A stretch of 48,284 nucleotides of DNA. Origin: Streptomyces cupreus (lineage in GTDB: Bacteria; Actinomycetota; Actinomycetes; Streptomycetales; Streptomycetaceae). The translations under genes and the position numbers were made by a program. The DNA lies in assembly GCF_014257025.1 (NCBI RefSeq), contig NZ_JACMSF010000060.1, forward strand, positions 1 to 48,284, read 5' to 3'. Shown here one piece after another: positions 1-7,827 of this stretch (position 1 is its first letter; every line of letters starts with the position of its first letter). The notes below the pieces were generated by a model, which had not been told where the DNA came from, did not search any database, and saw only the letters and a program-made list of their open reading frames with translations.

Positions 1-2
1 GC

Positions 3-755
3 CCCCTCCGCTACGAACTCCGCCGAGCCGCCGGTGTCGGCACCGGGTTCCTCACAGCTGCCGCCGTGCTCGTCGTCTCCGCTCTCACCGCGCTGGTGCT
101 CGCCCGTATCGGGCACACCCCGCAGGCGCGGCTGCTGGCCGGCTGGCCGCGGGAGATGCCGTTGCCGCCCGCGGCGCTCGGTGCGGGGCTGCTCGGCGCG
201 CTGGCCTTCGGAGACGAGTTCCGCCACCCGGCGCTGGCGGCGGATCGCGGCACCGTGCCCCGCAGGCTGGGGCTGCTTGCCGCAAAGCTCCTCGTCTCCG
301 GGGTCACCGCGCTGGCGCTGGCTGTTCTCACGGTGGGGTGTGATGCCGAAGTGCTGTATCTCGTATACGGACGGGAGGTCGTGGAGGTTCCCGCGGACTG
401 GGTTTCGCTGGGGGTGAGTTGGATCGGGCTGCTGGTGGGGTGTGCCTGGGCCGGTGTGCTGGCCGCGGGAGTGTTCCGTTCCACCAGTGCCGGGCTCGCC
501 GCGGTGGTGGCAGTGCCCATCCTCGTCGTACCGCTGGTGCGCAAGGTGCTGGAGGGGCCCGCCGTGCGGTCGGCGGCCGGGTTTCCGTTGCGGCTGAGGG
601 AGGTGCTGCTGATGCAGTGGCCCTTCGGGGGAGAGCGATATCTGGCGGCCGCCGCGCGTGTGGTTGCCCAACCTGTGGGCGGCGCGCTGACATTGTCGCT
701 GACCGCGCTGCTGTGCGCGTATCTGCTCATGACCCTGCGTGGCAGGGTCCGATGA
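3..755 (+). CDS. ABC transporter permease subunit, 5' end outside window
   Basis: The frame is open from base 3 to a TGA at 753-755, and the reading continues upstream of the first internal GTG, so the true start lies before the window. The visible 250 residues are a very hydrophobic integral membrane protein with about five or six helices rich in Leu, Val and Ala and short polar loops. A loop reading GDEFRHPALAADRGT between helices resembles ABC-2-type permeases that sit next to an ATPase. An ATPase gene upstream cannot be seen. The last codons form a perfect 8-bp hairpin (731-738 with 742-749), possibly a transcription stop that overlaps the coding end. The substrate is unknown. Another polytopic membrane protein family cannot be excluded. 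Confidence 0.6.
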   Translation, partial: PLRYELRRAAGVGTGFLTAAAVLVVSALTALVLARIGHTPQARLLAGWPREMPLPPAALGAGLLGALAFGDEFRHPALAADRGTVPRRLGLLAAKLLVSGVTALALAVLTVGCDAEVLYLVYGREVVEVPADWVSLGVSWIGLLVGCAWAGVLAAGVFRSTSAGLAAVVAVPILVVPLVRKVLEGPAVRSAAGFPLRLREVLLMQWPFGGERYLAAAARVVAQPVGGALTLSLTALLCAYLLMTLRGRVR

Positions 756-818
756 CGACTGTTCGTCCGCTTTCGGCGCCCACTGTGCGCACAACTCCCC
801 GTGGAAAGCCCATTTCTT

Positions 819-826
819 TCCGATAA
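819..826 (+). promoter_or_regulatory. Putative sigma-WhiG -10 element of whiH
   Basis: TCCGATAA matches seven of eight bases of the sigma-WhiG -10 element GCCGATAA, about 90 bases before the whiH start. whiH is an established WhiG target in S. coelicolor. The expected TAAA -35 is not present at the usual spacing; GAAA lies nearer, at 804-807. The assignment therefore leans on the -10 and the gene identity. Confidence 0.5.
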
Positions 827-918
827 GGCGTCAATTGCGACGGGGTGAGCGATCACCCTTTCGTGTGCTTTTCACCAAAGACCTCAAGGGAGTTGGAGAG
901 GGCGCCGACAAAGGATCC

Positions 919-1806
919 GTGAGTACCCTTGCGCACACCATGATGACCGCCGCCCGCGCCGCCGACTCCGGTCTCGCCGGCCCGGGCGAACTCGACCGCT
1001 ACCCCTACGCCGAGGCCCCTGTCGCCGACCGCGTCGCAGTCCCCTCCTGGGAGGGCGCGGACCAGGAGCTGGGCCGCGTGGGCCGGCGCGCCGCAGGCAG
1101 CCGTGGCCGCGGACTGCACGGCCAACTCGTCCAGCAGCTCGGCCAGATGATCGTTTCCGGCGACCTGGGCGCCGACCGCCCGCTGGTGCCCGAGGAGATC
1201 GGCCAGCGCTTCGAGGTCTCCCGCACCGTCGTCCGTGAGTCGCTCCGCGTCCTGGAGGCCAAGGGCCTGGTCAGCGCCCGGCCGAACGTCGGCACGCGCG
1301 TGCGTCCCGTCAGTGACTGGAACCTCCTCGACCCGGACATCATCGAGTGGCGGGCCTTCGGGCCGCAGCGCGACGACCAGCGGCGTGAGCTGAGCGAGCT
1401 GCGCTGGACGATCGAGCCGCTGGCCGCGCGTCTGGCCGCCGGGCACGGTCGCGAGGACGTTCAGCAGCGGCTGGCCGACATGGTCGAGATCATGGGCCAT
1501 GCCATGGGGCAGGGTGATGCGCTCACCTTCTCCCGCGCCGACGCCGAGTTCCACGGCCTGCTCATCCAGGTCGCCGGCAACCGCATGCTGGAGCACCTGT
1601 CCGGGATCGTGTCGGCCGCGCTCCAGGTCTCCGGAGGTCCGGTCACGGGCTGTGACCGGCCGAACGAGTCGTCGCTCGCGCACCACGCCCGGATCGTCGA
1701 CGCCCTCGCCGCCGGCGACGGCGCGGGCGCGGAGGCGGCGATGCGGCAACTTCTCACGGTCCACCCAGAGGTGGAGCGCGTGGTGCCCGCCCCGCGCGAG
1801 CACTGA
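919..1806 (+). CDS. whiH: WhiH, GntR/FCD-family sporulation regulator
   Basis: This 295-residue protein has a GntR winged helix-turn-helix at about residues 66-130 (core EEIGQRFEVSRTVVRESLRVLEAKGLV, split here at PEEIGQRFEV and SRTVVRESLR) and a helical FCD ligand domain at about 150-285. The FCD domain carries the usual D..H and late H residues (ADAEFHGLL, HHARIVDAL). Immediate linkage to hrdB identifies it as WhiH, needed for sporulation septation in aerial hyphae. Start choice: GTG at 919 follows AAGGA (911-915); an ATG at 940 is the alternative. A longer reading back to 739 overlaps the preceding gene end and reads as low-complexity sequence, so I rejected it. Upstream lies a WhiG-like -10, and two tandem hairpins follow the stop. 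The effector is unknown; FCD domains often bind carboxylates. Confidence 0.9.
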   Translation: MSTLAHTMMTAARAADSGLAGPGELDRYPYAEAPVADRVAVPSWEGADQELGRVGRRAAGSRGRGLHGQLVQQLGQMIVSGDLGADRPLVPEEIGQRFEVSRTVVRESLRVLEAKGLVSARPNVGTRVRPVSDWNLLDPDIIEWRAFGPQRDDQRRELSELRWTIEPLAARLAAGHGREDVQQRLADMVEIMGHAMGQGDALTFSRADAEFHGLLIQVAGNRMLEHLSGIVSAALQVSGGPVTGCDRPNESSLAHHARIVDALAAGDGAGAEAAMRQLLTVHPEVERVVPAPREH

Positions 1807-1830
1807 CCGCGCCCACGGGCGGCGCGGCCG

Positions 1831-1859
1831 GCGATGCCTCCCCCCTCCTGTGGCATCGC
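1831..1859 (+). terminator. First hairpin after whiH
   Basis: GCGATGCC (1831-1838) pairs with GGCATCGC (1852-1859), and the stem can be extended outward through CGGCCG with one bulge. It lies 25 bases after the whiH stop and is followed by a second, stronger hairpin. Confidence 0.6.
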
Positions 1860-1880
1860 CCGGCCGGCGAACCGCCTCCC

Positions 1881-1921
1881 GTCGGACCCCGCAGGATCCG
1901 GGTGATCCTGCGGGGTCCGAC
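1881..1921 (+). terminator. Strong terminator hairpin after whiH
   Basis: There is a perfect 18-bp inverted repeat: 1881-1898 pairs with 1904-1921, with loop CGGGT. There is no long U tract, as is usual in Streptomyces. It should separate whiH from the hrdB promoters. Confidence 0.8.
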
Positions 1922-2043
1922 GGTGCGGCGAGGCGGCGGCGCGGGTGGCCCAGCGTGGACCAGGCCTCCGGCTGACCTCCCCTGCCCATATCTGACCGTT
2001 TTTGAGCGCTTACGGGGTGTGACTCGGGCCACGCAGATTGGGC

Positions 2044-2070
2044 GTAACGCTCGTGCGAACAGCGCGATGA
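2044..2070 (+). promoter_or_regulatory. Putative hrdB promoter P1, ShbA-type
   Basis: GTAACG (2044-2049) and CGATGA (2065-2070) are separated by 15 bases. This closely resembles the hrdB P1 promoter of S. griseus, which is read by the ECF sigma factor ShbA. It would start transcription near 2077 and give a leader of about 157 bases. The rest of the 1922-2233 gap contains P2 and the leader; I saw no gene there. Confidence 0.6.
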
Positions 2071-2092
2071 CCTAAGAGGTGACAGCCGCGGA

Positions 2093-2120
2093 GGGAATAC
2101 GGACGCCATAGAAGGCGCTG
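2093..2120 (+). promoter_or_regulatory. Candidate hrdB promoter P2, SigR-type
   Basis: GGGAAT (2093-2098) is followed 18 bases later by GCT(G) at 2117. The sigma-R consensus is GGGAAT-N18-GTT, so there is one mismatch in the -10. In S. coelicolor hrdB has a SigR-dependent second promoter that responds to thiol oxidative stress; this is the natural candidate here. Confidence 0.45.
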
Positions 2121-2233
2121 TGCATCTCCCCGGCCCCCGCCCGCACCGTCGGCCCATCCCCAGGCCGGTGGTCGGCTCCTGTCCGCTGTGGACGGGGCCG
2201 GAAGCCGTTTTCCAACGTTCCGAGAGGTTGTTC

Positions 2234-3766
2234 GTGTCGGCCAGCACATCCCGTACGCTCCCGCCGGAGATCGCCGAGTCCGTCTCTGTCATGGCGCTCA
2301 TTGAGCGGGGAAAGGCTGAGGGGCAGATCGCCGGCGATGACGTGCGTCGGGCCTTCGAAGCTGACCAGATTCCGGCCACTCAGTGGAAGAACGTACTGCG
2401 CAGCCTCAACCAGATCCTCGAGGAAGAGGGTGTGACGCTGATGGTCAGTGCCGCGGAGCCCAAGCGCACCCGAAAGAGCGTCGCAGCGAAGAGTCCGGCC
2501 AAGCGCACCGCCACCAAGACGGTCGCGGCGAAGACGGTGACCACCAAGAAGGCCACCGCCACCGCCACGCCTGCGGCACCCGCAGCCGAGGCGGCCGTCG
2601 AGGACGAGGCACCCGCGAAGAAGGCCGCTGCCAAGAAGACGACGACCGCCAAGAAGGCGGCCGCGAAGAAGACCGTCGCCAAGAAGACGGCGGCCAAGAA
2701 GACCACCGCCAAGAAGGACGACGCCGAGCTGGTCGAGGAAGAGGTCCTCGAAGAGGTCAAGCCCGGCGAGGAGCCCGAGGGTGCCGAGAGCGCCGGCTTC
2801 GTGCTCTCCGACGAGGACGAGGACGACGCGCCCGCCCAGCAGGTCGCCGCCGCCGGTGCCACCGCCGACCCGGTCAAGGACTACCTCAAGCAGATCGGCA
2901 AGGTCCCGCTGCTCAACGCCGAGCAGGAGGTCGAGCTCGCCAAGCGCATCGAGGCCGGTCTGTTCGCCGAGGACAAGCTGGCCAACGCCGACAAGCTCGC
3001 CCCCAAGCTCAAGCGCGAGCTGGAGATCATCGCCGAGGACGGCCGCCGCGCCAAGAACCACCTCCTGGAGGCCAACCTCCGCCTCGTGGTCTCCCTGGCC
3101 AAGCGCTACACCGGCCGCGGCATGCTGTTCCTGGACCTCATCCAGGAGGGCAACCTCGGTCTGATCCGCGCGGTCGAGAAGTTCGACTACACCAAGGGCT
3201 ACAAGTTCTCCACGTACGCCACCTGGTGGATCCGTCAGGCGATCACCCGCGCCATGGCCGACCAGGCCCGCACCATCCGTATCCCGGTGCACATGGTCGA
3301 GGTCATCAACAAGCTCGCGCGCGTGCAGCGCCAGATGCTCCAGGACCTGGGCCGCGAGCCCACCCCGGAGGAGCTGGCCAAGGAGCTCGACATGACCCCC
3401 GAGAAGGTCATCGAGGTCCAGAAGTACGGCCGGGAGCCCATCTCGCTGCACACCCCGCTGGGCGAGGACGGCGACAGCGAGTTCGGTGACCTCATCGAGG
3501 ACTCCGAGGCCGTCGTCCCGGCCGACGCGGTCAGCTTCACGCTCCTGCAGGAGCAGCTGCACTCCGTCCTCGACACCCTGTCCGAGCGCGAGGCGGGCGT
3601 CGTCTCGATGCGCTTCGGTCTCACCGACGGTCAGCCGAAGACCCTCGACGAGATCGGCAAGGTGTACGGCGTGACGCGTGAGCGCATCCGCCAGATCGAG
3701 TCCAAGACCATGTCGAAGCTGCGTCACCCGTCGCGTTCCCAGGTGCTGCGCGACTACCTCGACTAG
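2234..3766 (+). CDS. hrdB: Principal RNA polymerase sigma factor HrdB (sigma-70 group 1)
   Basis: HrdB is the essential housekeeping sigma factor. The protein has 510 residues. Region 1.1 is at about 11-70, followed by a Lys/Ala-rich stretch (75-162) with repeated AKKT-type units and an acidic stretch (163-200). Region 1.2 begins near 212. Region 2 covers about 275-345, with the -10 recognition helix in YKFSTYATWWIRQAITR. Region 3 is at about 350-430. Region 4.2 ends the protein, with the -35 recognition helix in LDEIGKVYGVTRERIRQIES (471-490). The GTG at 2234 is chosen because GAGAGG lies 6 bases upstream and the length matches the family; the open frame back to 2120 is an extension into the leader. 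The gene is monocistronic, with two putative promoters and a terminator at 3787. It is syntenic with sigA regions of other actinobacteria. Confidence 0.97.
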   Translation: MSASTSRTLPPEIAESVSVMALIERGKAEGQIAGDDVRRAFEADQIPATQWKNVLRSLNQILEEEGVTLMVSAAEPKRTRKSVAAKSPAKRTATKTVAAKTVTTKKATATATPAAPAAEAAVEDEAPAKKAAAKKTTTAKKAAAKKTVAKKTAAKKTTAKKDDAELVEEEVLEEVKPGEEPEGAESAGFVLSDEDEDDAPAQQVAAAGATADPVKDYLKQIGKVPLLNAEQEVELAKRIEAGLFAEDKLANADKLAPKLKRELEIIAEDGRRAKNHLLEANLRLVVSLAKRYTGRGMLFLDLIQEGNLGLIRAVEKFDYTKGYKFSTYATWWIRQAITRAMADQARTIRIPVHMVEVINKLARVQRQMLQDLGREPTPEELAKELDMTPEKVIEVQKYGREPISLHTPLGEDGDSEFGDLIEDSEAVVPADAVSFTLLQEQLHSVLDTLSEREAGVVSMRFGLTDGQPKTLDEIGKVYGVTRERIRQIESKTMSKLRHPSRSQVLRDYLD

Positions 3767-3786
3767 GTCGCGGTCGTACGACACAC

Positions 3787-3819
3787 AAGGCCCGGTTCCC
3801 CGAGCGGGAGCCGGGCCTT
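3787..3819 (+). terminator. hrdB terminator
   Basis: A 14-bp stem is formed by 3787-3800 (AAGGCCCGGTTCCC) and 3806-3819, with one G-U pair and loop CGAGC. It is followed by TTT and lies 20 bases after the hrdB stop. Confidence 0.85.
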
Positions 3820-3900
3820 TGGCGTACCCGCGCGGGTGCGGGGCGCGGCGGGGTGGATGACGCTGGGTTTCTCATGACCACCTCTGAGTGAGGAGCGCGC

Positions 3901-4761
3901 ATGCGTCGTCCCCTTGTCCGGGCGCTGGCCGGGCCGCTGGTCCTGGCCGCCGCCGCGACCGTCATACCGCTCGCGGCCGCCGCACCGGCGGCCGCCGACA
4001 GCGTCGTCGTCGGGGGTTTCCCGGTCGATGTCTCCGACCACCCCTGGACGGTGGCGCTGTCCAGCCGTGACCGCTTTGGGGGTACGCGCTCGGGGCAGTT
4101 CTGCGGCGGCGTGGCCGTCGGCCCGTCCACCGTGCTCACCGCGGCCCACTGTCTGAGTGAGGACATCCTCGGGGGGCCGCCGGACCAAGTCGAGGACCTC
4201 AGTGTCATCGCGGGCCGCACGGACCTGCTCACGGACGAGGGCCGGGAGATCGACGTACGCAAGACGTGGGTGAACCCGGGATACGACGACGTCACCAACG
4301 CGGGGGACTTCGCCGTGCTCACCCTGGCCGAGCCCCTGCCGCGGCGGTCGGTGATCGCGATGGCGGCGGCCGGGGATCCGGCGTACACGCCGGGCACGCG
4401 GGCCGTGGTCTACGGGTGGGGTGATGCGACCGGCGGCGGCGACTATACGTCGGGTCTGCGGGCGGCACGCGTGCACGTGCTGCCCGACGCCCTGTGCGAG
4501 CAGGCGTACCCAGGCGGCGGTGGGGGCTCCTATCGTGCCGACAGCATGCTGTGCGCCGGAGAGGTGCAGGGCGGCCGGGACGCCTGCCAGGGGGACAGCG
4601 GGGGGCCGCTGGTCGCCGAGGGGCGGCTGGTCGGGCTGGTGTCCTGGGGGAGCGGCTGCGGCCGGCCGCGCAGCCCCGGGGTGTACACGCGCGTGTCCGA
4701 CGCCCTGGCAAGGCCGGGCTGGAACGTCGGCGCCACGAGAGGGCCGCGCACGGCCTCCTGA
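3901..4761 (+). CDS. Secreted trypsin-like serine protease (S1 family)
   Basis: This 286-residue preprotein has a Sec signal peptide: RR near the N terminus, a hydrophobic Ala/Leu core, and probable cleavage after AAPAAAD-like residues near 32. The mature chain begins with VVVGGF, the usual S1 N terminus. The catalytic triad is His83 (TAAHC), Asp136 (DFAVL) and Ser233 (GDSGGP). Asp227, six residues before the serine, sits in the S1 pocket and predicts cleavage after Arg or Lys. Cysteines near His83, in DACQGDS and in SGCG suggest the standard disulfides. GAGGAG lies 6 bases before the ATG. The gene is monocistronic, ending at a strong shared terminator. The substrate is unknown; extracellular nutrition or processing of a secreted inhibitor are possible. 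Confidence 0.9.
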   Translation: MRRPLVRALAGPLVLAAAATVIPLAAAAPAAADSVVVGGFPVDVSDHPWTVALSSRDRFGGTRSGQFCGGVAVGPSTVLTAAHCLSEDILGGPPDQVEDLSVIAGRTDLLTDEGREIDVRKTWVNPGYDDVTNAGDFAVLTLAEPLPRRSVIAMAAAGDPAYTPGTRAVVYGWGDATGGGDYTSGLRAARVHVLPDALCEQAYPGGGGGSYRADSMLCAGEVQGGRDACQGDSGGPLVAEGRLVGLVSWGSGCGRPRSPGVYTRVSDALARPGWNVGATRGPRTAS

Positions 4762-4784
4762 GAGCGCCTGAGCGGCTCGGCAAC

Positions 4785-4832
4785 GCGTACGGGCGGCTGC
4801 CCCTGGAGGATCAGGGGCAGCCGCCCGTACGC
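4785..4832. terminator. Bidirectional terminator between convergent genes
   Basis: There is a perfect 21-bp stem, 4785-4805 with 4812-4832, and loop GAGGAT. It serves the protease gene from the left and the small zinc-ribbon gene (4874-5101) from the right. Confidence 0.85.
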
Positions 4833-4873
4833 CGGCCTAATGCCTGGAGTTGGCTCGTCGTGGACGCGAGTGG

Positions 4874-5101
4874 TCAGCGCTCATCTTCGGCGGTGGCGGG
4901 AACGGCCGTCAGCCGCTCCGTCTCGTCCTGTATCTCAGCGGCGATCTTCTTGAGTCCCGGCTCGAACTTGCGGCCGTGGTGGGCGCAGAAGAGCAGTTCT
5001 CCGCCGCTTACCAGGACGACGCGCAGGTATGCCTGGGCGCCGCAACGGTCGCAGCGATCGGCGGCCGTCAGCGGGCTCGCGGGGGTCAGAACAGTAGTCA
5101 C
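4874..5101 (-). CDS. Small zinc-ribbon-like protein (DUF7455 type)
   Basis: This 75-residue conserved actinobacterial protein has a CxxC pair (RCDRCGAQAY, Cys17 and Cys20) and a C..HH motif (LFCAHHGRKF, near 39-42). Together they can bind one zinc ion. The C-terminal third is a charged helix (KKIAAEIQDETERL). The start is GTG at 5101, preceded by GAAGAGG 6 bases upstream. It resembles the family of small proteins found between the principal sigma factor gene and parE/gyrB-type genes in actinomycetes. The function is unknown; nucleic-acid or RNA polymerase binding is conjecture from the zinc-ribbon shape. It is transcribed alone and convergently with the protease. Confidence 0.8.
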   Translation of the reverse strand: MTTVLTPASPLTAADRCDRCGAQAYLRVVLVSGGELLFCAHHGRKFEPGLKKIAAEIQDETERLTAVPATAEDER

Positions 5102-5540
5102 GTCGCCTCTTCTCTAGCTCGACGAGCTGTCGTACCAGGGTCAACATCCAACCAGCCCGAAAACGTTCCCGCTCGTGGCTTTTCCTTGAAAAATCTTTCC
5201 AGGCGGCTGGCTGCTGCCGGTTGGCGGCGAATGTGCCGTATTGCGTGTCTATGTGTCGTACGGGTTCGCGCTGTCGGTCGGTGTCGGTCCCCCCGGCTGG
5301 ATTGCCGGTTTGTTCAGGAGGACGTGCCCGGAGCCTAAATGGTTCATGCCTGGAAGGGAACGTGATATGTACTTCACTCCATCGAGGGATCGAACAGGTA
5401 TGCGACTCTGGACTAGTCTGCCGACAGACGAGGGTGGCGTTACACCGGCTCTACCAGGCCTCGGTACCCTCTGAGCGGCAACCGAAGCCGCGCCCTTACC
5501 CCAGAGGGCACCAACTGAAATTCAGCGAGGAGCGAACCGC
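5102..5540. other. Divergent control region between the small zinc-ribbon gene and parE
   Basis: These 439 bases lie between divergent genes and hold no convincing gene. A small palindrome AGCTCGACGAGCT (5116-5128) lies next to the minus-strand start. A possible SOS box is at 5390-5405. The part nearest parE is less GC-rich than the genes. I could not fix a clear -35/-10 pair for either side. Confidence 0.5.
5390..5405. promoter_or_regulatory. Possible LexA (SOS) box upstream of parE
   Basis: TCGAACAGGTATGCGA matches 10 of the 12 defined bases of the actinobacterial LexA site TCGAAC-N4-GTTCGA. The left arm is perfect and the right arm has two mismatches. It lies about 135 bases before the parE start. 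Confidence 0.35.
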
Positions 5541-7664
5541 GTGACCGCCGAGACGTCCGTGCCGTCCACAGCGCTGCTGGCAGGAGCAGACCGGGACGGT
5601 TCCAACTACACCGCGCGGCACCTGCTCGTCCTTGAGGGCCTTGAGGCGGTGCGCAAGCGCCCGGGCATGTACATCGGCTCGACCGACAGCCGCGGTCTGA
5701 TGCACTGCCTCTGGGAGATCATCGACAACTCCGTCGACGAGGCCCTCGGGGGCTACTGCGACCACATCGAGGTCGTCCTCCATGACGACGGCTCGGTCGA
5801 GGTCCGGGACAACGGCCGGGGCATCCCCGTCGACGTCGAGCCCAAGACCGGCCTGTCCGGCGTTGAGGTCGTCATGACCAAGCTGCACGCCGGCGGCAAG
5901 TTCGGCGGCGGCTCCTACGCCGCCTCCGGTGGCCTGCACGGCGTCGGCGCCTCCGTGGTGAACGCCCTGTCCGCCCGGCTCGACGTCGAGGTGGACCGCA
6001 GCGGACACACCCACGCCATCAGCTTCCGGCGCGGCGCCCCCGGCGCCTTCGCCGCCGAGGGGCCCGACGCCAAGTTCGAGGCCAAGGGCGGACTGCGCAA
6101 GGCCAGGAAGATCCCCAGGACCCGCACCGGCACGCGCGTGCGCTACTGGGCCGACCGCCAGATCTTCCTCAAGGACGCCAAGCTCTCGCTGGAGAACCTC
6201 CACCAGCGCGCTCGCCAGACGGCCTTCCTCGTGCCCGGCCTGACCATCGTCGTGCGCGACGAGCTCGGTCTCGGCCAGGACGGCAGCAAGGGCGAGGAGT
6301 CCTTCCGCTTCGACGGCGGCATCAGCGAGTTCTGCGAGTACCTCGCCACCGACAAGCCGGTCAACGACGTCCTCCGCTTCTCCGGGCAGGGCACCTTCAA
6401 GGAGACCGTCCCGGTCCTGGACGAGCACGGCCAGATGACGCCCACGCAGGTCACTCGCGAGCTCGACGTCGACGTCGCGATGCGCTGGGGCACCGGATAC
6501 GACACGATCCTGAAGTCGTTCGTGAACATCATCGCCACCCCCAAGGGCGGCACCCACGTCGCGGGCTTCGAGACGGCCGTGACCAGCGCGCTCAACGAGG
6601 TGCTGCGCGCCAAGAAGCTGCTGCGCGTGGCCGAGGACGACATCGTCAAGGACGACGCCCTGGAGGGCCTCACCGCCGTCGTCACCGTGCGCCTGGCCGA
6701 ACCGCAGTTCGAGGGCCAGACCAAGGAGGTCCTCGGCACCTCGGCGGCCCGCCGCATCGTGAACACCGTGATCACCAAGGAGCTCAAGGCGTTCCTGACG
6801 TCCACCAAGCGGGACGCGGCCGCCCAGGCCCGGGTGGTCATGGAGAAGGCGGTCGCCGCAGCCCGCACGCGTATCGCCGCCCGCCAGCACAAGGACGCGC
6901 AGCGCCGCAAGACCGCCCTGGAGTCGTCCTCCCTGCCCGCCAAGCTCGCCGACTGCCGCAGCGACGACGTCGAGCGCAGCGAGCTGTTCATCGTCGAGGG
7001 AGACTCCGCGCTCGGCACCGCCAAGCTCGCCCGGAACTCCGAGTTCCAGGCGCTGCTGCCGATCCGCGGCAAGATTCTCAACGTCCAGAAGTCGTCCGTG
7101 ACCGACATGCTGAAGAACGCCGAGTGCGGCGCGATCATCCAGGTCATAGGAGCGGGCTCGGGCCGGACCTTCGACATCGACGCGGCCCGCTACGGCAAGA
7201 TCGTCATGATGACCGACGCCGATGTGGACGGCTCCCACATCCGCTGTCTGCTGCTCACGCTGTTCCAGCGCTACATGCGGCCCATGGTCGAGGCGGGACG
7301 CGTCTTCGCGGCCGTGCCGCCGCTGCACCGGATCGAGATCGTCCAGCCCAAGAAGGGCCAGGACAAGTACGTCTACACGTACTCGGACCGCGAACTGCGC
7401 GACAAGCTCATGGAGTTCCAGACCAAGGGCATCCGCTACAAGGACTCGATCCAGCGCTACAAGGGCCTCGGCGAGATGGACGCCGACCAGCTGGCCGAGA
7501 CCACGATGGACCCGCGCCACCGCACCCTGCGCCGCATCAACCTCTCCGACCTGGAGGCGGCCGAGCAGGTCTTCGACCTGCTGATGGGCAACGACGTGGC
7601 ACCGCGCAAGGAGTTCATCTCCTCCTCGGCGGCGACGCTGGACCGGTCGCGCATCGACGCGTAG
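5541..7664 (+). CDS. parE: DNA topoisomerase IV subunit B
   Basis: ParE is the ATPase subunit of the type IIA topoisomerase that decatenates replicated chromosomes. The protein has 707 residues. The GHKL ATPase domain carries Glu59 in EIIDNSVDEA, DNGRGIP (90-96) and GLHGVG (131-136). The transducer domain follows, with the catalytic Lys in IATPKGGTH (331-339). The TOPRIM domain has EGDSA (486-490) and DADVDGSHIR (559-568) for metal binding. The C terminus has the KGLGEMD motif. The start is GTG at 5541 behind AGCGAGGAG. It is assigned to ParE rather than GyrB because it lies in the parE-hrdB context and a ParC-type partner lies at 19562-22018 in the same window. It is monocistronic. Confidence 0.92.
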   Translation: MTAETSVPSTALLAGADRDGSNYTARHLLVLEGLEAVRKRPGMYIGSTDSRGLMHCLWEIIDNSVDEALGGYCDHIEVVLHDDGSVEVRDNGRGIPVDVEPKTGLSGVEVVMTKLHAGGKFGGGSYAASGGLHGVGASVVNALSARLDVEVDRSGHTHAISFRRGAPGAFAAEGPDAKFEAKGGLRKARKIPRTRTGTRVRYWADRQIFLKDAKLSLENLHQRARQTAFLVPGLTIVVRDELGLGQDGSKGEESFRFDGGISEFCEYLATDKPVNDVLRFSGQGTFKETVPVLDEHGQMTPTQVTRELDVDVAMRWGTGYDTILKSFVNIIATPKGGTHVAGFETAVTSALNEVLRAKKLLRVAEDDIVKDDALEGLTAVVTVRLAEPQFEGQTKEVLGTSAARRIVNTVITKELKAFLTSTKRDAAAQARVVMEKAVAAARTRIAARQHKDAQRRKTALESSSLPAKLADCRSDDVERSELFIVEGDSALGTAKLARNSEFQALLPIRGKILNVQKSSVTDMLKNAECGAIIQVIGAGSGRTFDIDAARYGKIVMMTDADVDGSHIRCLLLTLFQRYMRPMVEAGRVFAAVPPLHRIEIVQPKKGQDKYVYTYSDRELRDKLMEFQTKGIRYKDSIQRYKGLGEMDADQLAETTMDPRHRTLRRINLSDLEAAEQVFDLLMGNDVAPRKEFISSSAATLDRSRIDA

Positions 7665-7671
7665 ATCTCGG

Positions 7672-7716
7672 GCCGGGGTGGGGCGTGGCGGGTCTTCGGC
7701 CACCACCCGCCCCGGC
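7672..7716 (+). terminator. parE terminator
   Basis: This is an imperfect hairpin with arms 7672-7688 and 7700-7716 (14 of 17 positions paired) and an 11-base loop containing TTCG. It begins 8 bases after the parE stop. Confidence 0.65.
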
Positions 7717-7827
7717 TTACGCGTATGCGAACGGCCGCACGCCGCCTATGCGGGACAAATCACCTGATGGGGTGAAGAGCGAGGAGAACAAGAGTCAGGG
7801 ATCTTCCCGTTCTGTCCATCCTTGGGC

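Noticed and set aside
739..918. Extended start of WhiH at 739
   Set aside because: It overlaps the permease gene end and the WhiG-like promoter, and the added residues are low quality.
2470..2720. Short tandem repeats that might be a CRISPR-like or satellite array
   Set aside because: They are in frame and encode the AKK repeats of HrdB; no spacers.
2072..3784. A 570-codon reverse frame opposite hrdB
   Set aside because: Leu/Gly/Asp-rich shadow of hrdB, with repeats that mirror the Lys/Ala repeats.
5380..5410. GATCGAAC sequence resembling a tRNA T-arm
   Set aside because: No acceptor, D or anticodon stems around it; better read as a possible LexA half-site.
5496..7706. A 736-codon reverse frame opposite parE
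   Set aside because: It is a shadow of parE caused by high GC; composition dominated by Val, Asp, Gly and Leu with no motif.
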